64,000 nucleotides of DNA from NCBI RefSeq assembly GCF_000266885.1, contig NC_018020.1, forward strand, positions 3,906,001 to 3,970,000, read 5' to 3'. Of this stretch, positions 8,570 to 16,273 are shown piece after piece. How positions within the stretch are numbered: position 1 is the stretch's first letter; every line of letters starts with the position of its first letter. This stretch comes from Turneriella parva DSM 21527. Its GTDB lineage: Bacteria; Spirochaetota; Leptospiria; Turneriellales; Turneriellaceae. The position numbers and the translations under genes were made by a program. The notes under the pieces are model-generated. The model had not been told where the DNA came from, did not search any database, and saw only the letters and a list, made by a program, of their open reading frames with translations.

Positions 8570-9937
8570 TTAGATAATCTCAAAATAGCGTCGGGTTTCC
8601 CAGTCGGTCACTGAATCCTGAAACTGCCGCCATTCCCAATTGCGGGTGGCGACGAAGTGTTCGACCAGATTTTCACCCAGAATTTCGCGCGCAATTTTTG
8701 AATCGGCGAGCTTCTGCGTCGCTTCGCTGAGATTGTGGGGTAGACGCGGCACGCTGCTCTCTGCATACGCGCTGCCTTTCACCGGCGCGTCTTCAAGTTT
8801 GAGGTTTTTCTCAATGCCATAAAGCCCGGCAGCGAGTGAAGCCGCGACCGAAAGGTATGGGTTCACATCTGAACCCGAGACGCGCACCTCAAGCCGCGTC
8901 GACTTTTCAGATCCGGGAATCACGCGGTGCGATACGGTGCGGTTGTCGATGCCCCAGGTGGGTTTTGTGGGCGCCCAGTAGCCGTCGACCAGCCGCTTGT
9001 AAGAATTCACCGTCGGAGCGAAAAACGGCAAGAGTTCGGGCAAGAGTTTCAGTTGGCCCGCAAGATAACTCTTAAAGGTTGCGCTCATTTTGTGAGTATC
9101 ACCCGCATCGTAAAAAGCATTCTCGCCATTTTTCGTCCAGAGCGATTGGTGCATGTGGCCTGAGCAGCCCGGCAGGTCTTTGTGCCACTTGGCCATGAAG
9201 CTCGGCATGATGCCGAATCGCGCGGCGATGTCTTTTGCACCGGCTTTAAAGAGCGTCGCGCGGTCGGCGCTTTCAAGCGCACCACTGTAGAGAATCGCCG
9301 CCTCATAGACACCTGGCCCGGTTTCGGTATGCAGCCCTTCAATCGGCACGTTAAACGCTGTCAGTTCATCCATCAGCGCGTTGAAGAAGTCGCGCTCCTG
9401 CCCGGCGCGTATCAGCGAATAGCCGAACATGCCCGGGGTGATTGGTTCGGGGCGGATATACCCCTTGTCGTGCAGGCTTTTCGCCGATTCGCGAAAATTA
9501 AACCATTCGAACTCCATACCGTTTTTCGGGGTGAATCCCATTGCCTCGGCTTTTCGTATAACCCGCCGCAGCGCCTGGCGCGGGCAGATCGAAAGCGGAG
9601 TCATGTCTGATTTTACGAAATGCCCGAGAAAGAATGGCACGTCGTTATCCCACGGCACAGTGCGGTGCGTTGCCGGGTCAAGCTGCACGAGCGCATCGGG
9701 GTAACCCGTATGCCAGCCAGTATACTTCACATTGTCGTAGCAGACATCTGATGAATCCCACCCGAGCACTACATTGCAGAAGCCAAAGGTCGATTCTGCC
9801 GCCGCTCTGAATTTATCGAAGTGCAAGTACTTGCCGCGCAGCACGCCATCGATGTCGGCGACGGCGACCTTTACCTTTTTAACGCCGCCATGTTCGAGGC
9901 GTTCGAGAATTTTTTTGAAGTCGGCCAATTCGTCCAT
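8570..9937 (-). CDS. Glutamine synthetase family ligase (gamma-glutamyl-amine synthetase, PuuA/GlnA4-like)
   Basis: 455 residues. The N-terminal beta-grasp part has VKVAVADIDGVLRGKYLHFDK, the non-canonical opening seen in PuuA-like enzymes rather than in housekeeping GlnA. Metal and substrate motifs follow: NGMEFEWF, GLHTETGPGVYEAAI, GCSGHMHQSLW, DNRTVSHRVI and STRLEVRVSGSDVNPYLS. The adenylylation-site region typical of GlnA is absent. Such enzymes join the gamma-carboxyl of glutamate to an amine with ATP. It lies 131 bases downstream of an ethanolamine-type permease and directly upstream of an alcohol dehydrogenase, so ethanolamine is the best guess for the amine. Putrescine or another alkylamine remains possible. 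Confidence 0.85.
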   Translation of the reverse strand: MDELADFKKILERLEHGGVKKVKVAVADIDGVLRGKYLHFDKFRAAAESTFGFCNVVLGWDSSDVCYDNVKYTGWHTGYPDALVQLDPATHRTVPWDNDVPFFLGHFVKSDMTPLSICPRQALRRVIRKAEAMGFTPKNGMEFEWFNFRESAKSLHDKGYIRPEPITPGMFGYSLIRAGQERDFFNALMDELTAFNVPIEGLHTETGPGVYEAAILYSGALESADRATLFKAGAKDIAARFGIMPSFMAKWHKDLPGCSGHMHQSLWTKNGENAFYDAGDTHKMSATFKSYLAGQLKLLPELLPFFAPTVNSYKRLVDGYWAPTKPTWGIDNRTVSHRVIPGSEKSTRLEVRVSGSDVNPYLSVAASLAAGLYGIEKNLKLEDAPVKGSAYAESSVPRLPHNLSEATQKLADSKIAREILGENLVEHFVATRNWEWRQFQDSVTDWETRRYFEII

Positions 9938-10068
9938 GCGCCCTATTCGCTATCGCGCCCGCTGCTGCAAAGTGCAAAAGTTTAGGCAAGGCTACGCGAC
10001 AGGTCGCCGCGATTCTCAATCCAGCCAAATTGCAAAACGGTGAAATTCCAGAAAAGCGGGCGCAGCCC

Positions 10069-11400
10069 TTACACCCCAATGCCTTCCCGGCGCAGGTGCA
10101 CGGCATAGAAATAGACGGCACCGAGAGCTAAAATCAACACATAGAGCACAAACAGCATCTGGTTAAACCATGCCATCGCTGCCATCGAAAAGGCCGCGAT
10201 AACCAGCGCAACAATAGGCGTCACTGGGTAGAGCGGTGCACGAAACGGCCGCGCCAGGTTCGGATCTGTTTTGCGCAGCACGACCAGCGAAACCATCGCC
10301 AGAATGTAGATCGTAAGCGCGCCGAACGCTGCGAGCGTGATCATCTGCGCGGTTTTGCCTGTGAGCAAAATTGCCGTGCCGATGAGCATGTTGAGGGCAA
10401 GCGCGTTCGCGGGAGTCTGCCGGGTGTGGTGCAGCCTCGCGAAAACATGGTGGATATACCTCGCACGGCCGAGTTCCATCGTGGTGCGGCCGGCAACGAG
10501 CAAGATGCCATGAAACGACGCGATTAGTCCCAATAACCCAATCGACACAAGCAGGTGATAGAGAGGGTGATTCTGGCCCGTGACAAATGCAAGCGCGAGC
10601 GGCAGCGGTGAATCAGACGGCGTCGCTTTTCCCGGTGGGTAAACAACCGCCTGCCAGCCGGCGACGCCGATTGCTCCGAAAAATACGAGCAGCGCCAGAA
10701 TCGCCAGCGTTGCCATCGAAAGGTTGAAGCCGAGTGAAAGGTCGCGCTGCGGGTTCTTGACCTCTTCTGCAATATTCGCGACGCCTTCGATCGCAAGATA
10801 GAACCAGATCGCAAACGGTATTGCGGGTAAGACGCCCCACCAGCCATTGGGCAGCGCATCTTTCGTGAATGCTGCGAAATTGAAATGCGGCAGCGTCAGG
10901 CCGGTGAAGAGCAGTAGCTCCACCACCGCAAGAATAGTGATGAAGACGCCGAAGATAGCCGATTCTCTGACACCCCAGATATTGAGCGCGGTAAAAATAA
11001 AATACGCGGCAATCGCGAAGGCAATCGCATCGACCGACGGCACGAGCAGGTTCAGGTAAGCGCCGATCGCCGCAGCAATCGCCGGCGGAGCAAAAACAAA
11101 TTCGATATTCTGCGCGAGGCCCGCGATAAACCCCGCGAACGCGCCCAGCGCACGCTGCGAATAGACGAACACTCCACCCGCGCGCGGCAGTGCAGCCGCC
11201 AGTTCGGCGTAGCTGAGCACGAAACAGACATACATGAGCGTGATAATGAGCGTCGCGACGAGCATGCCGTAGGGCCCGCTTTGCGGCAGGCCGAGGTTCC
11301 AGCCGAAATACATTCCCGAGATGACATAGCCGACGCCCATGCCCCAGACGGCGAGCGGGCCCAAAGTGCGCTTAAGGGTCGGAGAGCTGTGATTTTCCAT
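10069..11400 (-). CDS. eat: APC superfamily permease, ethanolamine permease type
   Basis: 443 residues from the ATG at 11400; in-frame ATGs at 11409 and 11433 and a TTG at 11448 are alternatives, none with a clear ribosome binding site. About 12 membrane segments are present. The segments VGYVISGMYFGWNLGLPQSG, LSYAELAAALPRAGGVFVYS and GLAQNIEFVFAPPAIAAAIG match what is characteristic of ethanolamine permeases of the Eat type. It is the first gene of the minus-strand cluster and would import the amine across the inner membrane. Ethanolamine ammonia-lyase genes (eutBC), common neighbours of eat, are not in this window; a glutamine-synthetase-like ligase follows instead. Confidence 0.82.
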   Translation of the reverse strand: MENHSSPTLKRTLGPLAVWGMGVGYVISGMYFGWNLGLPQSGPYGMLVATLIITLMYVCFVLSYAELAAALPRAGGVFVYSQRALGAFAGFIAGLAQNIEFVFAPPAIAAAIGAYLNLLVPSVDAIAFAIAAYFIFTALNIWGVRESAIFGVFITILAVVELLLFTGLTLPHFNFAAFTKDALPNGWWGVLPAIPFAIWFYLAIEGVANIAEEVKNPQRDLSLGFNLSMATLAILALLVFFGAIGVAGWQAVVYPPGKATPSDSPLPLALAFVTGQNHPLYHLLVSIGLLGLIASFHGILLVAGRTTMELGRARYIHHVFARLHHTRQTPANALALNMLIGTAILLTGKTAQMITLAAFGALTIYILAMVSLVVLRKTDPNLARPFRAPLYPVTPIVALVIAAFSMAAMAWFNQMLFVLYVLILALGAVYFYAVHLRREGIGV

Positions 11401-11428
11401 AGCTGGCATTGCACCATAGCTATGGAAA
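11394..11428 (-). promoter_or_regulatory. 11-bp inverted repeat over the permease start region
   Basis: TTTCCATAGCT at 11394-11404 and AGCTATGGAAA at 11418-11428 form a perfect inverted repeat with a 13-base gap, and a further CCATAG lies just beyond. Two of the candidate start codons fall inside it. It could be an operator or an RNA hairpin limiting translation; nothing else supports either. Confidence 0.35.
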
Positions 11429-11465
11429 TCCATAGCAGGAAAAGGCAAATGGGGCCGCGCGGGCC

Positions 11466-12080
11466 CTAATCGTACATGAGGGTTACGGCGATGCCACCGT
11501 ACAAGTTTGTCACCGGCGCGTCGGCCGACGGGCCCACGTCGTAAACGCGGCCATAATAAAGCAGCGCAGACAATCCCCAGCTGAATCGCGCAGACATCGG
11601 AAATTCCTGCCCGGCGATGAGGTGAGCGCCCCAGCCATGGCGGGTATAGGTGCCAACCTGCGCGCCATACACGGAATATTTATAGTAGTTCTGCGCGATT
11701 GACCCGCCGAGCGAAAGCGATTGCCCGCCCTTGTTATAGAGCGCCAGCCCCAGGCCCAGGTCAAGCACATAGAAGTAATCGTACACGGTGTCGATCTTCA
11801 GGTTATCAGCTTTCACTTTCGGCGACGGCCCGAATGAAAAACCGGTGAAGCCATAGAACTTCACCGACGGCGATAGCGAGCCGCCTGCCTGCAGCATGCT
11901 AATGCCCAAAGGGCCCGTAAACGTGAGCCCCGTGCCCGCCGTTTCGTCTTTTTGCGTCACGTACGAATACCCGCCACCAGCGAGGGCTTTTACAAAGATA
12001 CTTTCACCCTGCAGCGCCACAATCGCGGGCACACATGTTAGTATGCACATTAATGAGGATATCTTAAGCGAACGGACCAT
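11466..12080 (-). CDS. Predicted outer membrane beta-barrel protein
   Basis: 204 residues with a signal peptide (ISSLMCILTCVPAIVALQG). The mature part is rich in alternating aromatic, Gly and Ser strands, such as KFYGFTGFSFGPSP, YDYFYVLDLGLGLALYNK, WGAHLIAGQEFPM and LYGGIAVTLMYD, the pattern of a small eight- to ten-strand barrel. The C-terminus does not end in Phe, but the last strand is otherwise barrel-like. No specific family is recognised. It is upstream of the permease on the same strand, with 65 bases between the reading frames, so it might admit substrate through the outer membrane. That is only positional. Upstream lies a 246-base divergent intergenic region. Confidence 0.7.
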   Translation of the reverse strand: MVRSLKISSLMCILTCVPAIVALQGESIFVKALAGGGYSYVTQKDETAGTGLTFTGPLGISMLQAGGSLSPSVKFYGFTGFSFGPSPKVKADNLKIDTVYDYFYVLDLGLGLALYNKGGQSLSLGGSIAQNYYKYSVYGAQVGTYTRHGWGAHLIAGQEFPMSARFSWGLSALLYYGRVYDVGPSADAPVTNLYGGIAVTLMYD

Positions 12081-12326
12081 CTACTGTCTCTATGTATCAA
12101 TATCGACGGTTCGGGCCGTTTATTTACGACAATTGCGGGCCCTTGCCCCCTACCGACCAATACCAACCAACCGGCAGATAGCAGACTGCGTGTCGACCGC
12201 GAAGTATTATACACTCGTGTCATTAAGATTGGGTCTTGTCTCTATACCCATAGCAATATGTGGCGCAGATGCTCTAACACGTTCCTTTTTCGGGGACCTT
12301 CCAGGGGCGTTGCCACGCGGTCTCGA

Positions 12327-12836
12327 ATGTCCGTTGCGGTAGGCGTGCGTAAACTCGAACAACCCGTGTTTGGCCGTTGGCAGAAACTGCGCGATGAACT
12401 GGGCTTTGACGCGGCCTTCACCGAATTCGGCCCGTATGCAGGCGCCAATATCAAAATACAAACGATCGACCAGTACACCGTTGAATCCTCGATGGCTATG
12501 ATTGAAACCAACACCAACTACGTCGGCACGCATTTCGGGGGCTCGCTCTATTCGATGTGCGACCCATTCTTCATGTTTCTGCTGATGCAGAATTTAGGCG
12601 AAGGCTATATGGTATGGGACAAAGCGGCGGCGATTGATTTTGTGAAGCCGGGTTTGGGTACCGTGAGGGCAAGATTTCACATACCCGAGGTGGAGATCGA
12701 AGCGATACGCGCCGAACTGACCAAGGTAAAAAAACTCGACCGTGTTTATGAGTGTGAAGTGAAAGATGAATCGGGTGACGTCGTTGCGCGCATGCGCAAG
12801 ACTCTTTACATAAGAAAGCTTAACAGGACGCGGTAA
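12327..12836 (+). CDS. DUF4442 family hotdog-fold thioesterase-like protein
   Basis: 169 residues from the ATG at 12327; a TTG- or ATG-type start further upstream would add a low-quality leader, so the internal ATG is preferred. The core NTNYVGTHFGGSLYSMCDPFFMFLLM, with VWDKAAAIDFVKPGLGTVRA after it, matches the DUF4442 hotdog family related to acyl-CoA thioesterases. No catalytic residue can be assigned confidently. The 246 bases upstream separate it from the divergent outer membrane protein gene. A hairpin at its 3' end overlaps the stop codon and faces the convergent DUF805 gene. A role in acyl-CoA or acyl-carrier turnover is an inference from the fold. Confidence 0.75.
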   Translation: MSVAVGVRKLEQPVFGRWQKLRDELGFDAAFTEFGPYAGANIKIQTIDQYTVESSMAMIETNTNYVGTHFGGSLYSMCDPFFMFLLMQNLGEGYMVWDKAAAIDFVKPGLGTVRARFHIPEVEIEAIRAELTKVKKLDRVYECEVKDESGDVVARMRKTLYIRKLNRTR

Positions 12837-12850
12837 ACCGCGCCCTGTTA
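12821..12850. terminator. Bidirectional hairpin between convergent genes
   Basis: TAACAGGACGCGG, loop TAAA, CCGCGCCCTGTTA: 13-base arms with one mismatch. The loop and arm contain the TAA stop of the DUF4442 gene (12834-12836). The convergent DUF805 gene ends eight bases beyond. Confidence 0.6.
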
Positions 12851-12857
12851 GGGCAGA

Positions 12858-13205
12858 TCACGCCTTTGGGTCTGCGCCGTAAGCGTTAGAACCTGATTGG
12901 CCTGCTGTAACTGTGAGAACCAGAAACCAGATACCACCGATCAGGGGAACCAGAGCGATAAGAACCCACCAGCCGCTCTTGCCGATGTCGTGCATGCGGC
13001 GAATCGCTACCGCGATTGAAGGCACAAGAATACCGAGCATGTACGCGAGGGCGACGAAGCCGATGTAAGGCGAAACCTGCGTCGCGAGAATGTTGAGCAC
13101 AACGTACACTGCGGCGTTCACGAGTGTGAACATCCAGTATTCGCGGCGGCGAGCACGTCCGTCAAATTTTGCGTAATTTTTTAGTACTGAAAGATATTCG
13201 TTCAT
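12858..13205 (-). CDS. DUF805 (YhaH-like) small membrane protein
   Basis: 115 residues. The N-terminal signature NEYLSVLKNYAKFDGRARRR followed by EYWMFTLVN is typical of DUF805, as is AVAIRRMHDIGKSGWWVLIA around residues 65-85. About three or four membrane segments are present. GAGGAGGAAT lies a few bases before the ATG, one of the strongest ribosome binding sites in the window. The function of the family is unknown; members are small inner membrane proteins found in many bacteria. It stands alone between a convergent hotdog protein gene and a divergent esterase gene. Confidence 0.9.
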   Translation of the reverse strand: MNEYLSVLKNYAKFDGRARRREYWMFTLVNAAVYVVLNILATQVSPYIGFVALAYMLGILVPSIAVAIRRMHDIGKSGWWVLIALVPLIGGIWFLVLTVTAGQSGSNAYGADPKA

Positions 13206-13405
13206 TTTATTCCTCCTCAGGAAAAACTAAAGTCTGCGGTAGATCGCAGCCCGTTCGGGTTTCGTCAATCAGAATTATGCGATTTTTCACGTGAGGCATT
13301 GCGCATTGCAGAAAACATTGTTCGCCGCATAAAAAACATGACCCCCCAGCAAAACGGGGCCGCATATTCATTTACCCGCGCGCTCGCGTTTTGTGATCGT
13401 CGGGC

Positions 13406-14161
13406 ATGCGTTACCTGCAGCATGTTGAAAAGTTCGTCGATGGCATGAAGGTTGTTGAGGTATTGAAGCGATCAGAAGCCAATCCCGAAGCGCAGCCAGC
13501 GAAGAACGACGGCACTGTTTTTTTCTGCATGCACGGCTATGGAGCCAATGCGTACGACCTTGCAGGCCTTTCGGCCTACCTGGATTTTCCCGAAGGCACG
13601 CGCATGATATTTCCCAATGGCATTCTGGGCATCGACATGGGTTATGGCGGCCAGCAGGGTCGCGCCTGGTTCAACATCGACTGGGTAGAAATCGAGCGCA
13701 TTCGCCGCGAAGGGGGATTACGCGACCTGTCGAAGTCCCTGCCCCCCGGCATGGCAGACGCGCGCGACACGCTGATCGCTGCGATGGAAAAACTCGAGTG
13801 CGACCCCGCGAGAACAATCGTTGGTGGTTTTTCTCAAGGCGCGATGCTCGCGACCGAAATAATGCTGAACCACAGCAGCTATCTCAAGGGGCTTATTGTT
13901 TTTTCTGGCACGCTCGTGAACCGCATTGGCTGGGAGCAAACGGCGGCAAACAAATACGGCGCACAGAGCAAAGTTTTATCGTTCATTCAGTCTCATGGCA
14001 CCCATGACCCTGTTCTACCTGTGCAGGCCGCACACCGTTTGTATGCACTGCTGACAGAGCATGGCGGCGAGGGCAAACTCGTCGAATTCGCCGGGCAGCA
14101 TGAGATTCCGGCGCAGGTGATTGATGAAACGAATAATTGGTTGAGAGAACAGTTTCGCTGA
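13406..14161 (+). CDS. Phospholipase/carboxylesterase family alpha/beta hydrolase
   Basis: 251 residues. The fold markers are FFCMHGYGANAYDL (oxyanion region, about 41-54), GGFSQGAMLATE with nucleophile Ser (about 146-157), HGTHDPVLPV with the catalytic Asp (about 198-207), and a His in FAGQHEIPA (about 229-237). The motif order is that of the carboxylesterase/phospholipase (PF02230) family, which hydrolyses lysophospholipids and short esters in the cytoplasm. No signal peptide is present. Length is slightly above the usual 210-230 residues because of an insertion of about 25 residues after the first strands. It is a stand-alone gene with no informative neighbours. Confidence 0.87.
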   Translation: MRYLQHVEKFVDGMKVVEVLKRSEANPEAQPAKNDGTVFFCMHGYGANAYDLAGLSAYLDFPEGTRMIFPNGILGIDMGYGGQQGRAWFNIDWVEIERIRREGGLRDLSKSLPPGMADARDTLIAAMEKLECDPARTIVGGFSQGAMLATEIMLNHSSYLKGLIVFSGTLVNRIGWEQTAANKYGAQSKVLSFIQSHGTHDPVLPVQAAHRLYALLTEHGGEGKLVEFAGQHEIPAQVIDETNNWLREQFR

Positions 14162-14221
14162 CCACGGCTATCCGACTTAGAAAAGGGTCATCGATTTCTA
14201 TACTTCTTTAAGGTTAAAACT

Positions 14222-14247
14222 GTAGAGACGCCCATTCTGGGCGTCTC
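14222..14247. repeat. Palindromic repeat, copy 1
   Basis: GTAGAGACGCCCATTCTGGG continues as CGTCTC, giving a near-perfect stem GAGACGCCCA/TGGGCGTCTC. The same sequence occurs in opposite orientation at 14346-14371. The pair brackets about 98 bases in the 290-base gap before nadB and looks like the ends of a small non-coding element. Confidence 0.7.
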
Positions 14248-14345
14248 CCTAAATTGATAAACGCACGAAGACAAGGTGCTGATTGGAACAACGATCATTT
14301 TCGGACCCACCATTTGCGGCAGAAGTACCCCCTTTCGCGCTCAAA

Positions 14346-14371
14346 GAGACGCCCAGAATGGGCGTCTCTAC
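14346..14371. repeat. Palindromic repeat, copy 2 (inverted relative to copy 1)
   Basis: The reverse complement of 14222-14247 is present exactly, including the flanking GTA. It lies about 80 bases before the nadB start. Its own palindromy also allows it to fold as a hairpin. It may be a dispersed MITE- or REP-like unit. Confidence 0.7.
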
Positions 14372-14451
14372 GGTCGTTCTGAGGTTGGTGTTATGCCCCT
14401 TCGGCCTTAAAACTGTGGTCGGCACATTTCTTCTTTTAGACAGCGTGAACC

Positions 14452-16122
14452 GTGAGTGCAGATACTCCCCCTTCTGAACCACGATTTCTTGTCATCGGTT
14501 CGGGCATCGCCGGATTATTTTTTGCGCTGAAGGCTGCCCGGCACGGGCACGTCACAATTGTCACCAAAGACTCAGTCGATAACGCCGCCACTACCTATGC
14601 GCAGGGCGGCATTGCCGCCGCGCTCGGCACCTGGGATAACCCTGAAAAACACAAGGCCGACACCTTGGTGGCCGGCGCGGGGCTCTGCGACGAAGATGCG
14701 GTCGATATTCTCGTGCGTGAGGGCGTGCGCCGCGTGCAAGAGCTGATCGACCTTGGCATGCCATTCACTCGCGGCGACGACGGCAAACTGCATTTCGGGC
14801 GCGAGGGCGGCCATAACGAATCACGCGTATTGCACACACACGACCACACCGGGCGTTCGCTCGAATCGTTCTTACTCGAACGCGTCGCAGCAGAGCCCAA
14901 TATCACTCTGCGCACAAACCACTGCGTCGTCGAACTCGCGACCGAACACCATATGCTGAACCAGGCGAATTCATCGCAGGTGTTCGGAGCCTATGTGCTT
15001 AATGCCGCCACCAATGAAATTGACCTGCACCTCGCCGACTACACGATTCTCGCGTCGGGCGGTGCCGGCCGGGTTTACCCCGTGACGACAAACCCACCCG
15101 TCTCAACCGGTGACGGGGTAGCGCTTGCGTACCGCGCGGGCTGCCGCGTGCGCAATATGGAGTTCTTTCAGTTTCACCCGACTGCCCTCGCGCTTAAGGG
15201 TAAGAAGCCTGCGGGCACACCGGCATTTCTCATCACCGAAGCGATGCGAGGCGAAGGGGCAATTCTTAAAAACCCCAAGACCGGCCGCGCCTTCATGCAA
15301 GACTATCATGAACAGCGCGAGCTCGCCCCGCGCGACATTGTTGCCCGCGCGATCGATGCGGAGCTCAAACGCGATGGCCTGGATTATGTCTACCTCGATA
15401 TCTCGCACCGTGACGCGGCTTTCGTGAAAGAACACTTTCCGATGATCTATGATACACTGAAGGTGCAGTTCAATATCGACATCACAGCTGAACCCATACC
15501 GGTTGTACCGGCAGTTCATTATATGTGCGGCGGCGTGCTGGTGGACCACGACGGACTCACCGACCTCGAGCGCCTCTACGCAATCGGCGAAGTTGCGTCA
15601 ACGGGCGTTCATGGCGGCAACAGGCTTGCATCCAACTCACTACTCGAAGGCATAGTATTTGCCGAACGCGCCCTGGTGAATATCATCGAATACCTCGCGC
15701 CTGAGAGACTTATGGCACACCGCAAAGCGGCAGCCACGATCGCCGAATGGGACCACACGCACGCTAAAAATCCTGACGAGTGGGTTCTCATTAGCCACGA
15801 CTTCAAAGAAATACGATCGATCATGTGGGACTATGTCGGCATCGTGCGCTCGACGCTGCGGCTCGAGCGCGCGCTGCGCCGCGTCGACGTCATCTACGGT
15901 GAAATCATCGACTACTACAACCGCACGATCATCTCGCGCGACCTGCTCGAGCTCAGAAACCTCGCGCTCGTCGCGCAGCTGACGATACGTTCGGCGCTCG
16001 CGAGAAAAGAAAGCCGCGGCCTGCACTTCATGACCGATTATCCCGAGCACCGCGAACCGTCGCGCGCCGACACGGTGCTCGAACCCGCGCACTACCAACA
16101 CGGGAAGGTGACGCAGGGATGA
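14452..16122 (+). CDS. nadB: L-aspartate oxidase (NAD biosynthesis)
   Basis: 556 residues from a GTG. It oxidises L-aspartate to iminoaspartate, the first step of de novo NAD synthesis, with FAD. The flavin-binding start FLVIGSGIAGLFFALKAARH, TYAQGGIAAALGTWDN and the RVLHTHDHTGRSLES segment are diagnostic of the succinate dehydrogenase/aspartate oxidase flavoprotein family. MCGGVLVD and ASTGVHGGNRLASNSLLEG follow. The C-terminal helical domain contains RRVDVIYGEIIDYYN. The NadB-type RxLHxxDxTGR context and the absence of sdh neighbours favour aspartate oxidase over fumarate reductase. nadA and nadC are not in the window. An 80-bp tandem repeat begins at its 3' end. Confidence 0.93.
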   Translation: MSADTPPSEPRFLVIGSGIAGLFFALKAARHGHVTIVTKDSVDNAATTYAQGGIAAALGTWDNPEKHKADTLVAGAGLCDEDAVDILVREGVRRVQELIDLGMPFTRGDDGKLHFGREGGHNESRVLHTHDHTGRSLESFLLERVAAEPNITLRTNHCVVELATEHHMLNQANSSQVFGAYVLNAATNEIDLHLADYTILASGGAGRVYPVTTNPPVSTGDGVALAYRAGCRVRNMEFFQFHPTALALKGKKPAGTPAFLITEAMRGEGAILKNPKTGRAFMQDYHEQRELAPRDIVARAIDAELKRDGLDYVYLDISHRDAAFVKEHFPMIYDTLKVQFNIDITAEPIPVVPAVHYMCGGVLVDHDGLTDLERLYAIGEVASTGVHGGNRLASNSLLEGIVFAERALVNIIEYLAPERLMAHRKAAATIAEWDHTHAKNPDEWVLISHDFKEIRSIMWDYVGIVRSTLRLERALRRVDVIYGEIIDYYNRTIISRDLLELRNLALVAQLTIRSALARKESRGLHFMTDYPEHREPSRADTVLEPAHYQHGKVTQG

Positions 16123-16273
16123 GCGCAGGCCGGCAACGGGGCCCTGCCCGGACGCAGGCCGGCGGAGGCCCACTTTGTTGATGACCGCAGGTGCAGGGAT
16201 GCGCCCAGGTCGGCGACGGGGCCCTGCCCGGACGCAGGCCGGCGGAGGCCCTCTTTGTTGACGACCGAGAGAA
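16114..16273. repeat. Two-copy 80-bp tandem repeat across the nadB end and the next gene's start
   Basis: Two copies with an exact period of 80 bases: GCCCTGCCCGGACGCAGGCC occurs at 16141 and again at 16221, and CAGGGATG at 16114 and 16194. They differ at a few positions. Each copy carries a GGAGG followed by a TTG-rich start region. Copy 1 covers the nadB stop; copy 2 carries the ribosome binding site and TTG start of the YhaM-like gene. An ATG in copy 1 (16181) opens a 26-codon frame that ends with TGA overlapping the second start region. Confidence 0.85.

Noticed and set aside
14283-14477. Small plus-strand frame of 64 codons between the inverted palindromes
   Set aside because: Includes one palindrome copy, ends inside nadB, and has no ribosome binding site or family; probably non-coding.
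14452-16122. Fumarate reductase or succinate dehydrogenase flavoprotein
   Set aside because: Same superfamily, but length and motif context fit L-aspartate oxidase, and no iron-sulfur or membrane subunit genes lie nearby.
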